Shown: positions 18,096 through 31,359 of the stretch, one piece after another
Layout: each line of letters starts with the position of its first letter
Position numbering within the stretch: position 1 is the stretch's first letter
Source: Rhea pennata
Taxonomy: Eukaryota > Chordata > Aves > Rheiformes > Rheidae
Length of the DNA: 64,000 bases
Direction of reading: 5' to 3'
NCBI RefSeq assembly: GCF_028389875.1
Contig: NC_084669.1
Span: forward strand, 27,454,567 to 27,518,566
Position numbers and translations under genes: made by a program
The notes under the pieces: generated by a model
Told to the model about the DNA's origin: nothing
The model's database searches: none
What the model saw: the letters and a program-made list of their open reading frames with translations, nothing else

Positions 18096-18878
18096 AGTTT
18101 CTTAAGCCATAGGTTTTGGAATAAAGAAGATTTCTCACAATTAGTTGGAGCTGGCTGCTCAGGTTTTTTTTAATTGAGTCTATTTAATGTTCCGCCTTCC
18201 ACTGTTTCCTGAGCAGCTAACTTAGGCACCTGAAACAATTTTTCTCTTAAACATAATATTAGCATTTTAAACCAGATATGCTAAGGACTGACCACTTGCT
18301 AACTGGTAGTATTTAAAATGTATCATTTAAAAGTACCTGTTGGAAAGCATAAAGGGAAAAAAAACATAGATATTAGCAATATGTTTGGAGCAGTGTTCAT
18401 ATCTGCTTCGTACGGTAATTGAGAATTAAAGTGGATGGTTAACTTTTTAAGTTTATAGAAATGTTTGGTTTCTAAGCAGGAGTTATAAATAAAATATGAT
18501 TATTACCCATCACCCAAATGTTGGACCTTTGAGACAGTTTTAAAACTTTGTCACCTAAAATCAGGTACTGTATAGTGGATTCAGTATGAAAAAGCTTCTA
18601 AATTAAAATTTAGGGTTTTTTTTTATCTTTTCACTGCCGTATTGAAGTTTAGAGAAAAAAATAGCAAATAGGGTAATCACAGTCATTTTCTTTTAAAGCT
18701 TAATTATTATATGAAATTCCAGTAGTATTTTTATCCTTTTTTGTTTACTTTTTAATTGTTTCCCTATGGAAGCTCATCTGGGAAAGAACCCACAGAGATC
18801 TACAGTTCTGCTGCCAAGACATTATTATAGGACTGACAGATACACACCAATGTCTGCAGTGGAGACTCAAGGGACATC

Positions 18879-18886
18879 TGTACATA
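18879..18886 (+). promoter_or_regulatory. Pumilio-type element TGTACATA
   Basis: Exact match to UGUANAUA in the distal ZMIZ1 3' UTR. It is followed at once by TGTAAATGA. Confidence 0.45.
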
Positions 18887-19415
18887 TGTAAATGACGAAT
18901 AGAGACATGTTAACAGAAATGCATTCATTTTCCTTGGAATGTGCATTGTTTTTATTTCGCAGGAAAAAAAGCTTGAAGCTCCATCTTATGTGGAAAATGA
19001 ATCCTGTTTGTTAGCGTTTGTGAAGTCTCAGCATTTGTTTCACTTTCACTTCTGTAATATACTCTGATCCTTTGTTTTGTTTTGTTTTATCTACATGTAA
19101 TATTTAGCTTATGTGTACTAGTCTATCACCTGTGTATTTTTAGGGTGCTACAGAAATAATGAAGAAAAATAAGGGGATTAAAAAAAATTGTAACCAAATT
19201 CATACTTTGTACAATTTTTGATATCATGATCAGAGGAGAATTAAAAAAGTACAATCTCAAGTAACATGCAAAAATGGCCATTGTCTTTGTTTGTACATTG
19301 TATGTACAGTACAATGCAATCATTTCATACTTTAAACTGGTCAGAAAAATAATTGTGATTTTTAGTCTTGCAAAACTGTATGTAGTTAGATGATGTGACA
19401 ACCTAATATTTATCT

Positions 19416-19421
19416 AATAAA
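19416..19421 (+). terminator. ZMIZ1: Probable ZMIZ1 poly(A) signal AATAAA
   Basis: A canonical hexamer in the context TCTAATAAATATG, about 4.3 kb after the stop codon, followed by TG/T-rich sequence (GTGTTCATGTGGTTATTTTG) suitable as a downstream element. A second AATAAA at 19568-19573 could be an alternative site. Confidence 0.75.
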
Positions 19422-19440
19422 TATGTATTCAGATGAAACC

Positions 19441-22400
19441 TGTATATTAGGTGTTCATGTGGTTATTTTGTATTTAAAGATCAAATTATTTGACTATTGC
19501 TAGACATTTATATACTCTGTTGTAACACTGAAGTATTCTCATTTGCTCATGTTAATTTTTTTTCCTAAATAAATTTACAAAATTAAGGCCTGGCTAATTG
19601 GGAGGTGCTTTGTAAATTTTCGGGCTCTTTTTGAAACAAACAACTTCCCCTTTCTCCTCCCTGGTTTGTATGCTAACTTGAAAGTTACTTGTATAGGATG
19701 TAACTTTTCAGGGAGTGAGGCTCGCTACAGGAAGAGAAAGAAGGTTTGAACAAGAATGGAAAAGATGCAGAATAAGAGATAATGAACACAGATTTACTTA
19801 CAGGCGCAGAACAACACGAAGAAAGTCCCTGACAGTGAAATGTGTGGGGCCTTGCAGTTCAGTACGTACAGTACTGCACGTCGCCTAAACAAGTAACAAT
19901 TACTCTGAGATGAAATCTTTGCGTGCTGTGAGTAACACAGTAGGAGGGCTTCTCCCTCGTGCTGGTGTGTCTGTCCCGCAGTAAAGGACTACTGTCTAAC
20001 CCTTGTGGAGACTGGAGCTCAGTGTAGGGGTTAAGCATCCGACACAGCAGCTTGTTGGTTTTTCTCTGTTTTAAATTTTCCTGAGTCTGGTTGTTTTTCT
20101 TTAAATCGGAACCTGTCATTGAAGCAAAATTAGTGAGGAAGATGAGTAAAATAATTTTTTTTTTTTTTAGTGCATCCCCAGGTTAAAGTTGGGAATCGTT
20201 TTCAAACTGCAGCACTTCAGCTCCCAAATCAGTTTAATTTATCTCCTAGTTTAAGGTAGCAGACTGAGATGTGACACTAGGGCAACGCACAGGGTAGCAG
20301 CAGCAGCGACCGCAAGGGCAGGTCCTTTCCTGGCAGGTAGAGTTCTACACTAGCCATTAGCTACGGTCGCAAATGCTGGTAACTTTGCCTTGAAGAACTA
20401 GTTATTTAGAGAATTACTGAGTATCTCCATCTGTTACATTTGCAGAACTGTTTAGTTTAAACCCACCTTTAAAGGGCATTAAAGTCTATAGGAACAATCT
20501 AACATTATTTGAGAAGAGCATCTACACATGGTTATAATTTGAATATAATAATTACTCCACAGCTCCACAAGTACACAAGTCCTTACAGCTGTCTGAGATA
20601 CACTTGGTGGGTGTATATATAAACAGCTAGACTAGAGATTTGTTTTCTCAAAATCTGAAAGTGAATTCATTTCTGATTCTCAACTTCTGCCTTCTTTGCT
20701 GGCACTACCCATTACAATGGTCTTTTAAGTTAAAGTAATAAAGCTGAGTTACAGGGCCCTCAGTAGTAAAACATAAATATTTATCCATTACAGTCAATAA
20801 TTAATGAGTATTTTATTTTTGGTGTTTGTTTCCCTGGAAGCTCTCAACAAGGGTCAGTGAGACAGTGTGCAAGCCTGCTTCAGCATTGTGAAGATGGAGG
20901 AAAAATATTTCTGTGTGAAGAACTCGAGTGATGCCCATACGTGCTGTACATTTTTCAAGCTTACTTTGAAGTCTGAGAAGGCTACAACAGTGTGGAAGTG
21001 GAGTTTCTCCCAGATGGCACCATGCGGACTCCAAGGTAGGTATGATTTGTACATCCAGCTGATGCTGGTGTCTCCCGTTCCACATTTTGGCAGTGTCCTC
21101 CATGCGTTGCTCGTTCTTTGTGTGGTTCCCTGCAGCCACATACGTTCATACCCATCTGTGATTCCTATGTCAATGGGAATCATGGCTAAACAGCTTCCGA
21201 ACACTCTTATTTGCCTACATTTTTTCTCTGCTCTTCCTAATCAGTATGGATCTGTGAATCTTCTTTTCGTTGTGCTTTGCTATGCACTTCATCAGGCCTT
21301 TTATAGGAGCAAGAGAACAAAAACTAGAGATGGGGGAATGGGGACCATGTGTTCGTTTTCTATTTGGGATAGAATGGGATAGATGGGATGCTTGCATGTA
21401 AATAGAGATGCCTTCATTTCTTTAAAGGAGTAAGCTCAACAGCATATAAAAAAAAAAGTTAAATAATGTTTTCACTTGTTATCCTTCGTGGACTGCCTGA
21501 TGTTTCTCTTTAATACTAATTAACGTGCTTTACTTTTCTTGTATCTTGCCTTTTATTTGTACATATATCGAATGTAACACTAGCTTCCCTGTCACTTGCT
21601 TAAATTCCAAGTCTATCGAAATCCTGCTGTATTCTCAGTCTCCAGTCATGTACGCTTACCTTTCTGTTTCACATTTTGAATTATTACTAGAATGTCCCCT
21701 TATTATGGTTTTCCATTTTCCATGTCACTGAAATCTTGCCAGTTCCACAGGGGATACTACTCCTCATGTCTGTCGTTGTGTCACGGCACTACTCACATGA
21801 ATTCTTTCCGAAAGGAACAAAGGATTTTTATATCAGAACTGGCCTCTGCATCTTCTGTTGAGGTATCTCGTCTCCATCAGTGCACAGAATTTTCCAGAAA
21901 GATGTAAACATAGCCTACACAGAAGCTAACCAATTATGCAATTTTATTTATAAAGCAAACAGACAACAACTATGTCATGGCCCCAGCAGGGCATCAGTAG
22001 ATGCTTTGACAGGGAGGAAGTTGCAGGTTTGTTTGCTAGGCAGTTTTTCTGTATTTTCAGAGACTCCCTGCCTAAATTATACTAATTCTGTTATTTATAT
22101 CTGTCTTTCTGTTAAAAACATTCTCTTTTCTTACTGCATGTACTAGAAGAGATTCAGCTCTTTCACCAGTTTTGTCCAGTATCTTTCCAATTATTGATCT
22201 CACTATATTTTTTGATAGATCCAGTTATATGTAGTAAAGTTAGCTTCTCTAGAAACACCTGTATAGACTAGGTTTTAAATACACTGGTTTCACTATGCTT
22301 TTGTAGTGTTGATTAGACGTTGTAAGAGTTTCAGGATTACAAATCCTTTTTTTTCATTTAGATTAGAGTGTTGAACAATTTTTTTTTTAATTGAATATTA

Positions 22401-25400
22401 CAATCTAGACTTTTCTGTTTGCCAATATTTGTTTGGTGATAACATTTTTTGGATTTTGTTAAATCATTCTGGAAAATTTTGCTTCAGTTACCACCTGTTC
22501 CTATATGAACATATCAATTGTTGAGAAAACAGAGACAGGTAGTTACTTTTAACAAACGTGAACTGGTCAAGCATTAGAAAAGGGAAAAAAAATTTAAACT
22601 ATTAGGGCTATCTTCTTCAGTTGGTTTTGAAAAACTATTAAAATACACTCACAGTTAATGAAAAACATTTTTAATTTAATAGCTAACAAGATGAACACTT
22701 TGATAGTCATTTTGATACATATTTTGGTTTAAAATAGACATGAAATATAATAATAGAAAACAAAACACAGAAAAATGTTTTTGTGTGAGAAGTTCTAAAA
22801 AGAGGCATACCTTGGAAATGTTTTACTTTCACCTCTTTAGTCTATCTAAACCATGATGTATCTTGTCCAGCTGTTTATTTTAGAATTGTTGTGATATGTA
22901 GGAAGAAATACTTGATCATGGTGCATGGGGGTGAGGGTTAGCTAAATGATTTAGGTACTGCTAAAGGTAATGAAGGCATGTGAATAAGTATCTCTACTGC
23001 AATTTGATAATGAACAAAATTATGTGCTCTTTAGAAATTATTTAGACTGTTAGCGTAAAAGGCAAATATTTTAATGGAAATGAAAATCCACTCTGTAGAT
23101 ACACATCTTTTTAAGCTTTGCCTTTTCCAGCTTTTCTCATGCCCAGATATGCCACATGTATTAATGCATTCTGTAATTTTTCCACCTGTTTCTTCTTTAC
23201 CTCTTGATTACTTCTGAACTTTTCTTACTGAGCCACTATTTTCCAACTTCTTGTACATTAACACTGCTTACAGCATGAGTAATTCTTTGAATCATTTCCC
23301 ATTTTATCTCAGTGCTCATGGACACGTCAAACATCATTTAGTATCTATTTATATTTTTCTTTATCATAATTTTTTAAATTTCACTATGTTCAAGTCAATG
23401 GATGAAATGCTGGAGTTCTTGAAGTCTGTTTTTTTATGGCTTTTTAAACCATTCAAATTTTCAACAACTAGTCTTATCTTTCAAATTTATAATTAATGCT
23501 TATTTTTTCTGTTTGTTACTGCTGTATTTCTCAGAATGATGAACTGCTCCATTCTGAACACTTTCAATGTGCAAAATCAATGAAATCTAGATTTATTCAT
23601 GTACACATCTGATTATCTATCCCAGTTTGTGAGTAGTGGAGAGTGGACATACCCAGTTCACAAAGTTATGCAGAATACTTTCTTCATAAAAAATCATAGT
23701 TTGCTTGAAGTTTTCTTTTCTAAATTATGATGATGGTCCCTCTGTGAAGAAGCTTTATTTTCATATTGCCATTATGAGGCTGATGACAGGAGTGATCCTG
23801 AGAAATAACCAAAAATTAAGGAAATAAATCTTCTTAGTCCTCTGAATGCTAATAAAAATTCTTACCCTGAGCTTTTAAGTATTTCACCAAAGGTTTCATT
23901 ATATGAAAATAATATTCTTCAGTTGTAAATGTGACACAGTTATTAATTCGCACTTGACAACTTGTTAGCTCAGTTAATGGGACATTATGTATCCAGATGA
24001 TTGTCACATGCAATTATGTCATCTAAGTATGTCATGAAGTACTATGCTAGCTAAGGCACTAATGTCATTATATAGTGGCGGTAAGCAATCTTCGTATAGT
24101 GAAACTGCAAAGAAGTAGAAAGGAATCAAAGAGATTCTGTATTGTGAAGGTTGCTTCCAGGAGAACATTTAATTAAGATTTGATGGAATTTTTTAGTCTT
24201 GTTACATGCATGAAGCTGCTATATAAACATTTTTAACTTCTGTTGTGAAGTTGTACAACTGAAAACGGATGTCTCAAAACTGTTGTTAGAAATAGCTTAG
24301 TGCAGACAGGAGATGATCTTGCACAAGGTATAGAGGAAACTGTTACCTCCAAGAGTCATCGTTCAAATTTGCATGCAAGACAAATGCAAGGAAAACCCAA
24401 ATGAAGGATTTGTTATGTAGCTGCTAGCATTTATGGAAATAGGAGGTTTGAGGAGAGGTCTGAGAGAAGGGAGAGTTGGGTGACTAAGTAGGAAAGGACA
24501 AAATCAAACACAATAGAAATAGAGTAATTTTATCAAGCTGCCTCTTAAGGAAGAGCTGTTAAGGAACAGAGTAGAAAAAAGATCAGGAGGATATGACAAT
24601 TTAAGGAAAATATTGTAGGGAAAGCTGCTAAATATTGACAAGGGGAAAAGAACGGAAAGGGGATAACATTGAACAAAAGAACGAAGACAAAATAATTCCA
24701 GAAAATCAAGTATCACAGTGGAGAAGGAGAAATAAAAACACGGAGCTGGGAGTCTTGGGGTGCTGGTGGTGTCCTGCTACACAAGACCGTAGGAAAGCCC
24801 CCTCATTGCCTTTGTGAATGCTCCAATCGTTTCCCAATGAATTTGCAAATAAAACTCACTTCTTACCATCCTGTCAATCTCAAAATGTTCCAACTGTAAC
24901 GTTATTCTTTCTCTTTGTTTTACCTTGTTGCATTTTTTAATGTTCTTCACAGTGATTATAAGATGTGTTGTCAGTACTCCTCTGTAGTTGTAGTTTTAGC
25001 AGTTAACGTTACGTAACCGAGATGAGACGTGGTCAGTGGAGTCACGCAGTCAGAGAACAGGAAAGGTACTGCAGTACAGGGCAGTGGTGAGCGGGCAGAT
25101 GGTGCGTTTCCATGTGAGTCAGTGTTGTGACAGCTGCTCAGAGCAGAGCGGAGGGGCAGCACAGCGCTGGCTTCCAGTCACTGGGAAATAGCTGTTAACA
25201 GTTGCTCTGCGATGAGTAATTCCTGAGCAATTCCTTTTTCAATAAATGCAGCTCAACCCCCAAACTCTCATCTATGCAAGATAAAGCAGTATGAATAATC
25301 AGTTCCAAAAATAGTTCTGATACTAATGCCTTATTAATTGTTCCTGAAACCAAAGGTGGCATTTCACAGGTAAATACACTGAACTGATCCCTACAACACA

Positions 25401-28400
25401 GAAATTGGAATTCCAGTATTATAATTGAAAGTTCTGTGTTACAGAACACACAAGCACTTCTAAAACTTTTGTAACATCTTAATCCTGTTTCCTTCATAAT
25501 TACGCAAAGCATCTTCTCCTCACACACACAGACAAATGACCTATTTAGGAATTCTGTGCTTTGTAAATCCCACTAGGAGAAATATCTCTATTTTTGGTTA
25601 CCTAAAAACATGTACTTTAAATGTCCTTCATGCCTGGCCAGATTATTGTGAGCCATCAGTAATTGTTCGTGGACCATCTGTAAATATGAACAATCTTTTG
25701 AGAAGTTGTAATCAGCTGCAAGGTGCCCTGGTGTTATGTAAAGGCACTGTGTAATCTGACACATTAGCAGTGAGCTTCCATACATTATGCTGGGAGGTTG
25801 AATAATGAATTCCAAGCAAGGAACGTCATTCAGAACTTCTGAAACGAAAATGCTAATCATGACTGTAAAGAGCATGAGTGGATTGAGGTTCTTCTTGTGT
25901 GAATATCTGTAGGTAATTAATATGAAGTCATGTGGGGAAACCCCCTTTATGTACAGTATGTGCCAGAGAGAAGGTTCACGTTGCGAGCTGCTTTACTACA
26001 TGTTCCTAAGAGGAAACCTTGATCAGGGGAAATATTTATTAGCATTTTTTCGTTTTATCTATAAATGTACCTATGTGGCTACAGCATGCCCTTAAAGCTC
26101 TTGTGTGATTTAATTTCAGACTGCAATCACTTAGTGTAATGGAAAAGTCTTTCACTATCTCCCCTATTCTAGTCCCTGTTCATAAATAAATGCATGTCAC
26201 TGGTAACAGTTCATAAAAATCCTTCCCAGCTCTCAGCCCCTTGAAGAAAAGATTACTTTTTCTGAGCATTCTGCACTGTAGCAGCTCCAGCTCTGCAGCT
26301 TGAGGGTGCAAATGCCCACGGCGAATTCCTGCTCTTCCCCTTTAAAATAAACCTCCACAGCATGACCTGTACTAGCAGTCCAGATAAGTAGAGTCCTTGT
26401 AATAACCAGACCCCAAATGTGCAAGGGTTCTTATATGTTAATATCAATACCATGGAAATTTCCTGCATCACAGGATATCAAGTGATGTTCATGTGAAATC
26501 CGCTTACTATTGCATGCTCCATGAAGAGCATATCAAAGTGTGCTAAAAGACAAAGATAACTGTGATGAGTTTTAGAGAAAAATAATCACTCTTCTTGCCA
26601 GTGGTAGGTAGGAAAATGTTATCTTGACCACAGCTGCTAAGAGGAATTAACCTATATTCCTGCATTCCAAACAAGTAGGCATACAGTAGGACAGCTACAA
26701 TCAGGAATGCACATCACATCACCAATGCAGTGTCTGGCGGCTGGGAGGTAGCACCATTTAAAGGCCCTTAGAATTAAAATTACTGAATTTAAATCACAAT
26801 TCCAGTATTTATTCCCTCTCTTACATTGGAAAATCCACTCTGTTTCCAGTCCATCTTGGAAAAATTGTGGTAATACATACTCACTTAGCTCACAGTCTTG
26901 TTTATAAATACTTCTAAGTTGTAAGCAATATACCAATACGAAATACTGGTATCATATTATCTAGGGTTTTCTTGTGAAGAAATTTCTCTGCTCTGATGTA
27001 GTAAGAGTCCTTTCATAATGTGTTTCAAAAAATATTTATTTAGAAACTTTTATCAAAAGGGTTTTTGCTGTTTATCCCTCTGTGACTTCTATGGTGTCTT
27101 TTGAGGTTGAGGGAAGAGAGAGAACGATTGAATCTGGTGTGCTGGTACCAAGCCATTCTGATGGCCCTACTGAAGCATCTGTCTTGACTTTTGACCCTTT
27201 TGTCACATTGTGTTGCTTTTCCTAAGAGATGCCAAGTGTACTTATTTTCTAGCCAAATGTTGTAGAATTCAGCAATGTGGACATATATCTTTAAACAGAC
27301 AGGTTTGATGCTTCTCTAAATTCATTTCACTTCTGAGTGAACTGAGCTAGTACTAGGCCTGATTTTCTAGTGACCCAGGTGTTCTTTTGACAGTTTTCAA
27401 GCATTTTTTCTACCCTTTCGGAGACTGACTTTTGTGCAACTAACTCATAAGTTCCTAGTCATACTATCTTTGTGATTTTTAATTCACCTGACTGTGCAAA
27501 ACTAGAACAAAACAAATGATTTAGTAGCATTATTCTGTAAGCCTAGAGATAATAATTTGGTATATACTCCCAAATAAAAAATTGCTACTGTGAAAGAAAG
27601 CATGTTGTTTTGCTTCTCACAGAGGCTTGCAAATGAGGAAAATGGCATTCCATTTGCTTTACCAGAGACTTGCCTGGGAATTCTTAGCAAAACAGTTCAA
27701 TGCTGCTCTGCCTGGGCTTCCCAAGTGTGAAATTAAAATGCTGTTTTATTTTGCTCACCTTTTGTTTTGTCTGTTAAACAGTAAGTCCTTCAGGGGCAGA
27801 ATTGCCTGTTATTATAGGTATGCTCAAAACTTAGCACCCAAGTGCTAATTTTGGTGTGGACTTCTAGTGGCTATTATAATGAAAACAACATTAAAAAGAG
27901 TTTATGTTTGTTGTTTTCTTAATGGTCACTAAGGAATATGCAAATTGATGATTAGATTACATGAAGCTATTATTTTCCAAAATGGACTGGAAGCTGAGAG
28001 GGTATGTCAAGACAACCAGAAAATACAAACCGCTTTAGCTAGTATAACAAAAATACAGAAAACCCTCATCACCTTTAGAGTAGCTGCTTATCACTGTACA
28101 AAATAAACAGATAATTTGCACTGTTTCAAACACGGTAGGAGTCTGACAGCTTCTCATGAGCCAGAACTGCATGTGCTTTTGTGGTCAGAGCTGTAAGGGA
28201 ATACATCCGTTTTGCTGAGTCAAACCACTTCCATTTGTAATTTCATCAACTCTGAAGTTGAGATCTATTTCATTAGCCATGTGCTCCATGTGCTCACTTC
28301 CTTTGATCTGCTCATGTTGTGAATTGCACAATGCTGAAGTTTCTCCTGCCTAATGTAAATAAGCAGCTGTTTCACCCTTGCTCTGGAAGCAATGGCATTC

Positions 28401-28969
28401 ATAGTTTTATGTGGGGACACATGACTACTGATTAAAAGGTATCTTATAAGATAGGATGGCTCTGTAGTAGCATAATGTGTTGTGTGATTCCACATGCCTG
28501 TCCATCTTTGGAGGACCTTTAAGACCTATGTCTGCCCTTTAGTGTAGAGTTTCTTTTGGGTCACAGTGAAGAGAAAAAAAAATGCCTCCAAATTTCAAAA
28601 GACAAATAAACCTTTCAGGCTTGTAGTTATCCCTGTTTTCCACTTAAGAATCTTAGGGATATGTATTTCCCTTTTATGATATATCGTAGATACCTGATAT
28701 ATTTTCTAAAGCTCTTACCACTTTGGTTGTTTTCCTTTGGATTGTCTCTTAAAGCCCATGGTAATGCATGCAGTGTCCCTAGACACACAGGAGAAATTTA
28801 ACTGCTAATCATCTCCCTTGCCTTTATCTATCACTCAAGTCAGTATACTGTAAAGGAAGTTTGCTTTTTTGGCAATGTTATATGCCATGTTTGCTATAAA
28901 CATCAACTAAAATCTCTCATCACCAAAGTAGATGATTCTCATAGGCACCCATATTATAAGTGATGATAC
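19441..28969. other. Intergenic region between ZMIZ1 and PPIF, first part
   Basis: About 9.5 kb of AT-rich DNA between same-strand genes. No coding exon, tRNA, rRNA or intact repeat is recognised. Open frames are short (up to about 170 codons) and show no family resemblance. The stretch from about 21450 to 24450 is notably AT-rich and may hold decayed repeats I cannot name. A short CpG-bearing patch lies near 25000-25170. I see nothing else to support. Confidence 0.7.
19568..19573 (+). terminator. Alternative distal AATAAA after ZMIZ1
   Basis: A second canonical hexamer (in CCTAAATAAATTT) about 150 bp beyond the first. It may be an alternative cleavage signal or chance in AT-rich DNA. Confidence 0.35.
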
Positions 28970-29975
28970 ATTATTTGGGATAGTTTGAGTAAGGCTCAAC
29001 TGTGAAGTATTTAAGAAAGACCTTATGAGATTAAGCCACTGCACAACAAAGTAGCAGATGAAAATCAATGTTGATAAACAAAGTAATGTGTATTAGAAAA
29101 AGCTATTCTATTTTCCCATATAAATGGCTCTGTATTCACCATTACAACTCAGGAGCAAGATCTGAGTGTTACAATAGAGAGGCCTATAAAAATGTCACCT
29201 AAGTGCTCAATAGCAATCAGAAGCAAGCATGTAGATGAAATTATTAGGAAAGGAATAGAAAACTGGACAAAAAAAACCACTATTACGGAACAGTATAAAT
29301 GCGCTGCTCACCCCTATCTGGAATCCTGTGAAGATCCCCTCATCTCAAAAAGGATATAATAAAATTGAAAACAGCTCAGAGAAGGGCAATAAAAATGATC
29401 AGAGATGTGGAACAGCTTTCTTGTAAGTAATAATTGAGGAGGCTGTGCCTTTTCAGGCTTGAAAAGAAATGACTGAGAGGGATATGATGGAGGTCTAAAA
29501 ATCATGCACAGTGTAACAAAGGTGGATAAGAATCAACTGTTCACCGTCTCCTCCAGTACAAGAAGTAGGGCACATTAAATGAAGCATATGCGAGCAATAC
29601 TACAGTATTTTTCACTGAAAATAAACATGCCTGCAGTACTACAGAAATAAATAGAAAGATTCTTGATAAAATGGGCTGCAGATCTGTGCAAGATCTTCAT
29701 TGCCAAGGAAGCTGTAAGTGCAAGAAGTAAAGGTAGATCCAAAGAGTGAAAACAGAAAAGAAACCCAGTGGAGATTACAACATACCAAAATCACATCCAG
29801 CTCAGGATTTTCTCTGAAGTCCACTTTAGAGAAACAGCAGGAAGAAAGTGTATTAGCCTATAATACACACTTCCCCTGTTTTCACTCCTCTTTAGGCATT
29901 TGTGTATGAGACAGGATTTTGGACTAGCAAGACCTTTGGTATGACCTAATATAGTTGTGCTATTACAAGAAAGGG
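28970..29975 (+). mobile_element. Ancient CR1-type LINE, 3' end (sense)
   Basis: A roughly 1-kb diverged copy of the 3' end of a CR1 non-LTR retrotransposon. Recognisable landmarks in order are CAGATGAAAATCAATGTTGA at about 29056, the segment ending CCTATCTGGAATCCTGTG (about 29314-29331), CTCATCTCAAAAAGGATATA (about 29340-29359), AGAAGGGCAATAAAAATGAT (about 29379-29398), GCCTTTTCAGGCTTGAAAAG, GAGAGGGATATGATGGAGGT, and the tail GAGACAGGATTTTGGACTAG followed by ACCTTTGGTATGACCTAATA. These correspond to the C-terminal part of the reverse-transcriptase ORF and the 3' UTR of sauropsid CR1 copies. Many stops and indels show it is dead. It lies 1.7 kb upstream of PPIF exon 1. Confidence 0.85.
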
Positions 29976-30199
29976 TAGTACATGCTTCAGTCATCCATAC
30001 AGGATGGCCAGCTGTTGATCTGCTATCCCAAATCTCTTCACCTGTTAAATTTATACCTGATGTCCTTCCGCTGAAGTGGCAAAAGATATGGAGCTCTTTG
30101 GAGCTCACACCTGTTCACATAGCATTTCTCAGTCTTTTGTAATTGTATGTTGCAGTTCTGCCCTGAACATAAAATAGTCATTTTCCCTACAGACTTTTA

Positions 30200-30580
30200 G
30201 GAAGTGACTCGATTGACAGCTTTTTGAAAATTCAGTATTGTCATTGATGAATTCACTTTTAGCTGCTATTTTTTGATGACAAAGAATGTTAAGCAGGATC
30301 AAAAGTTTGCTATTTCTCTTGTAGGGTGTTGTCTTGTGTGACTCTATCATACTGTATTACCAAAAGTACTCTAACCTTCATTAAGAGTAATTTAATTTTT
30401 AATACCAGGAACATGAAAATCACAGGTGTATAATTATGAGGATCACCCTTGGTTTTCTTTTCTTTGAAAATAAGAATCACTGTAGGAGCAATTTTCCTAC
30501 ATTCAAGAGTTAGATAAATGCTATCTTGTTTTGGTGATTTACTGCCTTAGAATTAACCTGTATAAAATGTATACATTCTT
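30200..30580 (-). mobile_element. Ancient CR1-type LINE, internal fragment (antisense)
   Basis: Read on the + strand, the blocks GTGTATAATTATGAGGATCA, TTTTCTTTTCTTTGAAAATA and GGAGCAATTTTCCTACATTC, followed by GCTATCTTGTTTTGGTGATT, resemble the antisense of the CR1 region just upstream of the reverse-transcriptase core that is common in sauropsid genomes. The copy is strongly diverged and its edges are uncertain. Its orientation is opposite to the CR1 3' end 230 bp away, so the two are probably separate insertions or have been rearranged. Confidence 0.5.
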
Positions 30581-31359
30581 TATAAGAAATGCCAGTCTTC
30601 ATAGAAATAGTTATTTCCATCTTGGAAACAGAAAGGGCAGAACAAGCCGACCACGTTACATGTGCAGAGTTCATTCTGCAGAGCCAGCGGTCCTGTCGTG
30701 TGCTGTTAAGGGCAAGATTTGATCACAAATTTAAAAGAATCAGGCATTCTGGGTTCCTTTCACTTTGGGTATAACGTGGCAGAAGACCGTAAGCGTAGCA
30801 CGCTTGCATCAGTGTGCTGTGGAGGAGAGTGGAACTTTTTCTGCTTATTTTCAGTGAAAAACTCAGTCTTTGATGCCAGAGGGCTTACATGAATGATAAG
30901 ACTCCTGCTTAAAAAAGTGTTGTTACACTAATGGTAGGCTGTGGTTCAGCTAGTAATGTGCAACTACGCTATAATTCTTTGGATGAAATGAAATGTACGC
31001 AGACTGCAAAATATTTTACAGGGACTAGGTTTTAAAGGCAGGGGAAATGTTTACTGGCCTACAGAAAGAGTAGTCCTGCTACGCTATGCTAATGGCTTCG
31101 CAGACCAGCAGCAAGCCCACAGAAAACGTGTGAAACTAAGAAACGCAGAGTATCTTTACAGGCTTTCATATACTGAATAAGGACGCTAACTGCAAGGAAT
31201 TTCAAGATCTCATCTGAAACATAACTAAAATATATGCTGATTACTGAATATTTTGATATGGATTACTAAGTTGGCAAAAGTCTTTTTTTTTTTTTTTTTT
31301 TTTTTTTTGGAGGGGGGGGGTGTTACTCACACAGAACAGAAACAAAGCTTTCCTTATAA
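30581..31359. other. Intergenic DNA upstream of PPIF
   Basis: AT-rich sequence without genes. It ends in a run of 26 T (31283-31308) followed by GGAGGGGGGGGG, then turns sharply GC-rich at about 31370. The T run followed by a G run marks the upstream border of the PPIF CpG island. Confidence 0.75.

Larger units (their letters stand above)
15118..19440 (+). other. ZMIZ1: ZMIZ1 3' UTR
   Basis: About 4.3 kb of AT-rich sequence with no open frame continues from the stop codon to a canonical AATAAA at 19416-19421, so cleavage is expected about 15-25 nt later. The length is in the range known for mammalian ZMIZ1. It holds a CT microsatellite (16561-16582), a 17-G run (18079-18095), several T runs, and three matches to the Pumilio element UGUANAUA. 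The UTR extent is inferred from the poly(A) signal, not from transcripts. Confidence 0.8.

Noticed and set aside
20850-21390. Overlapping frames of 108-171 codons on both strands downstream of ZMIZ1
   Set aside because: No family resemblance, no consistent splice signals, and both strands open equally.
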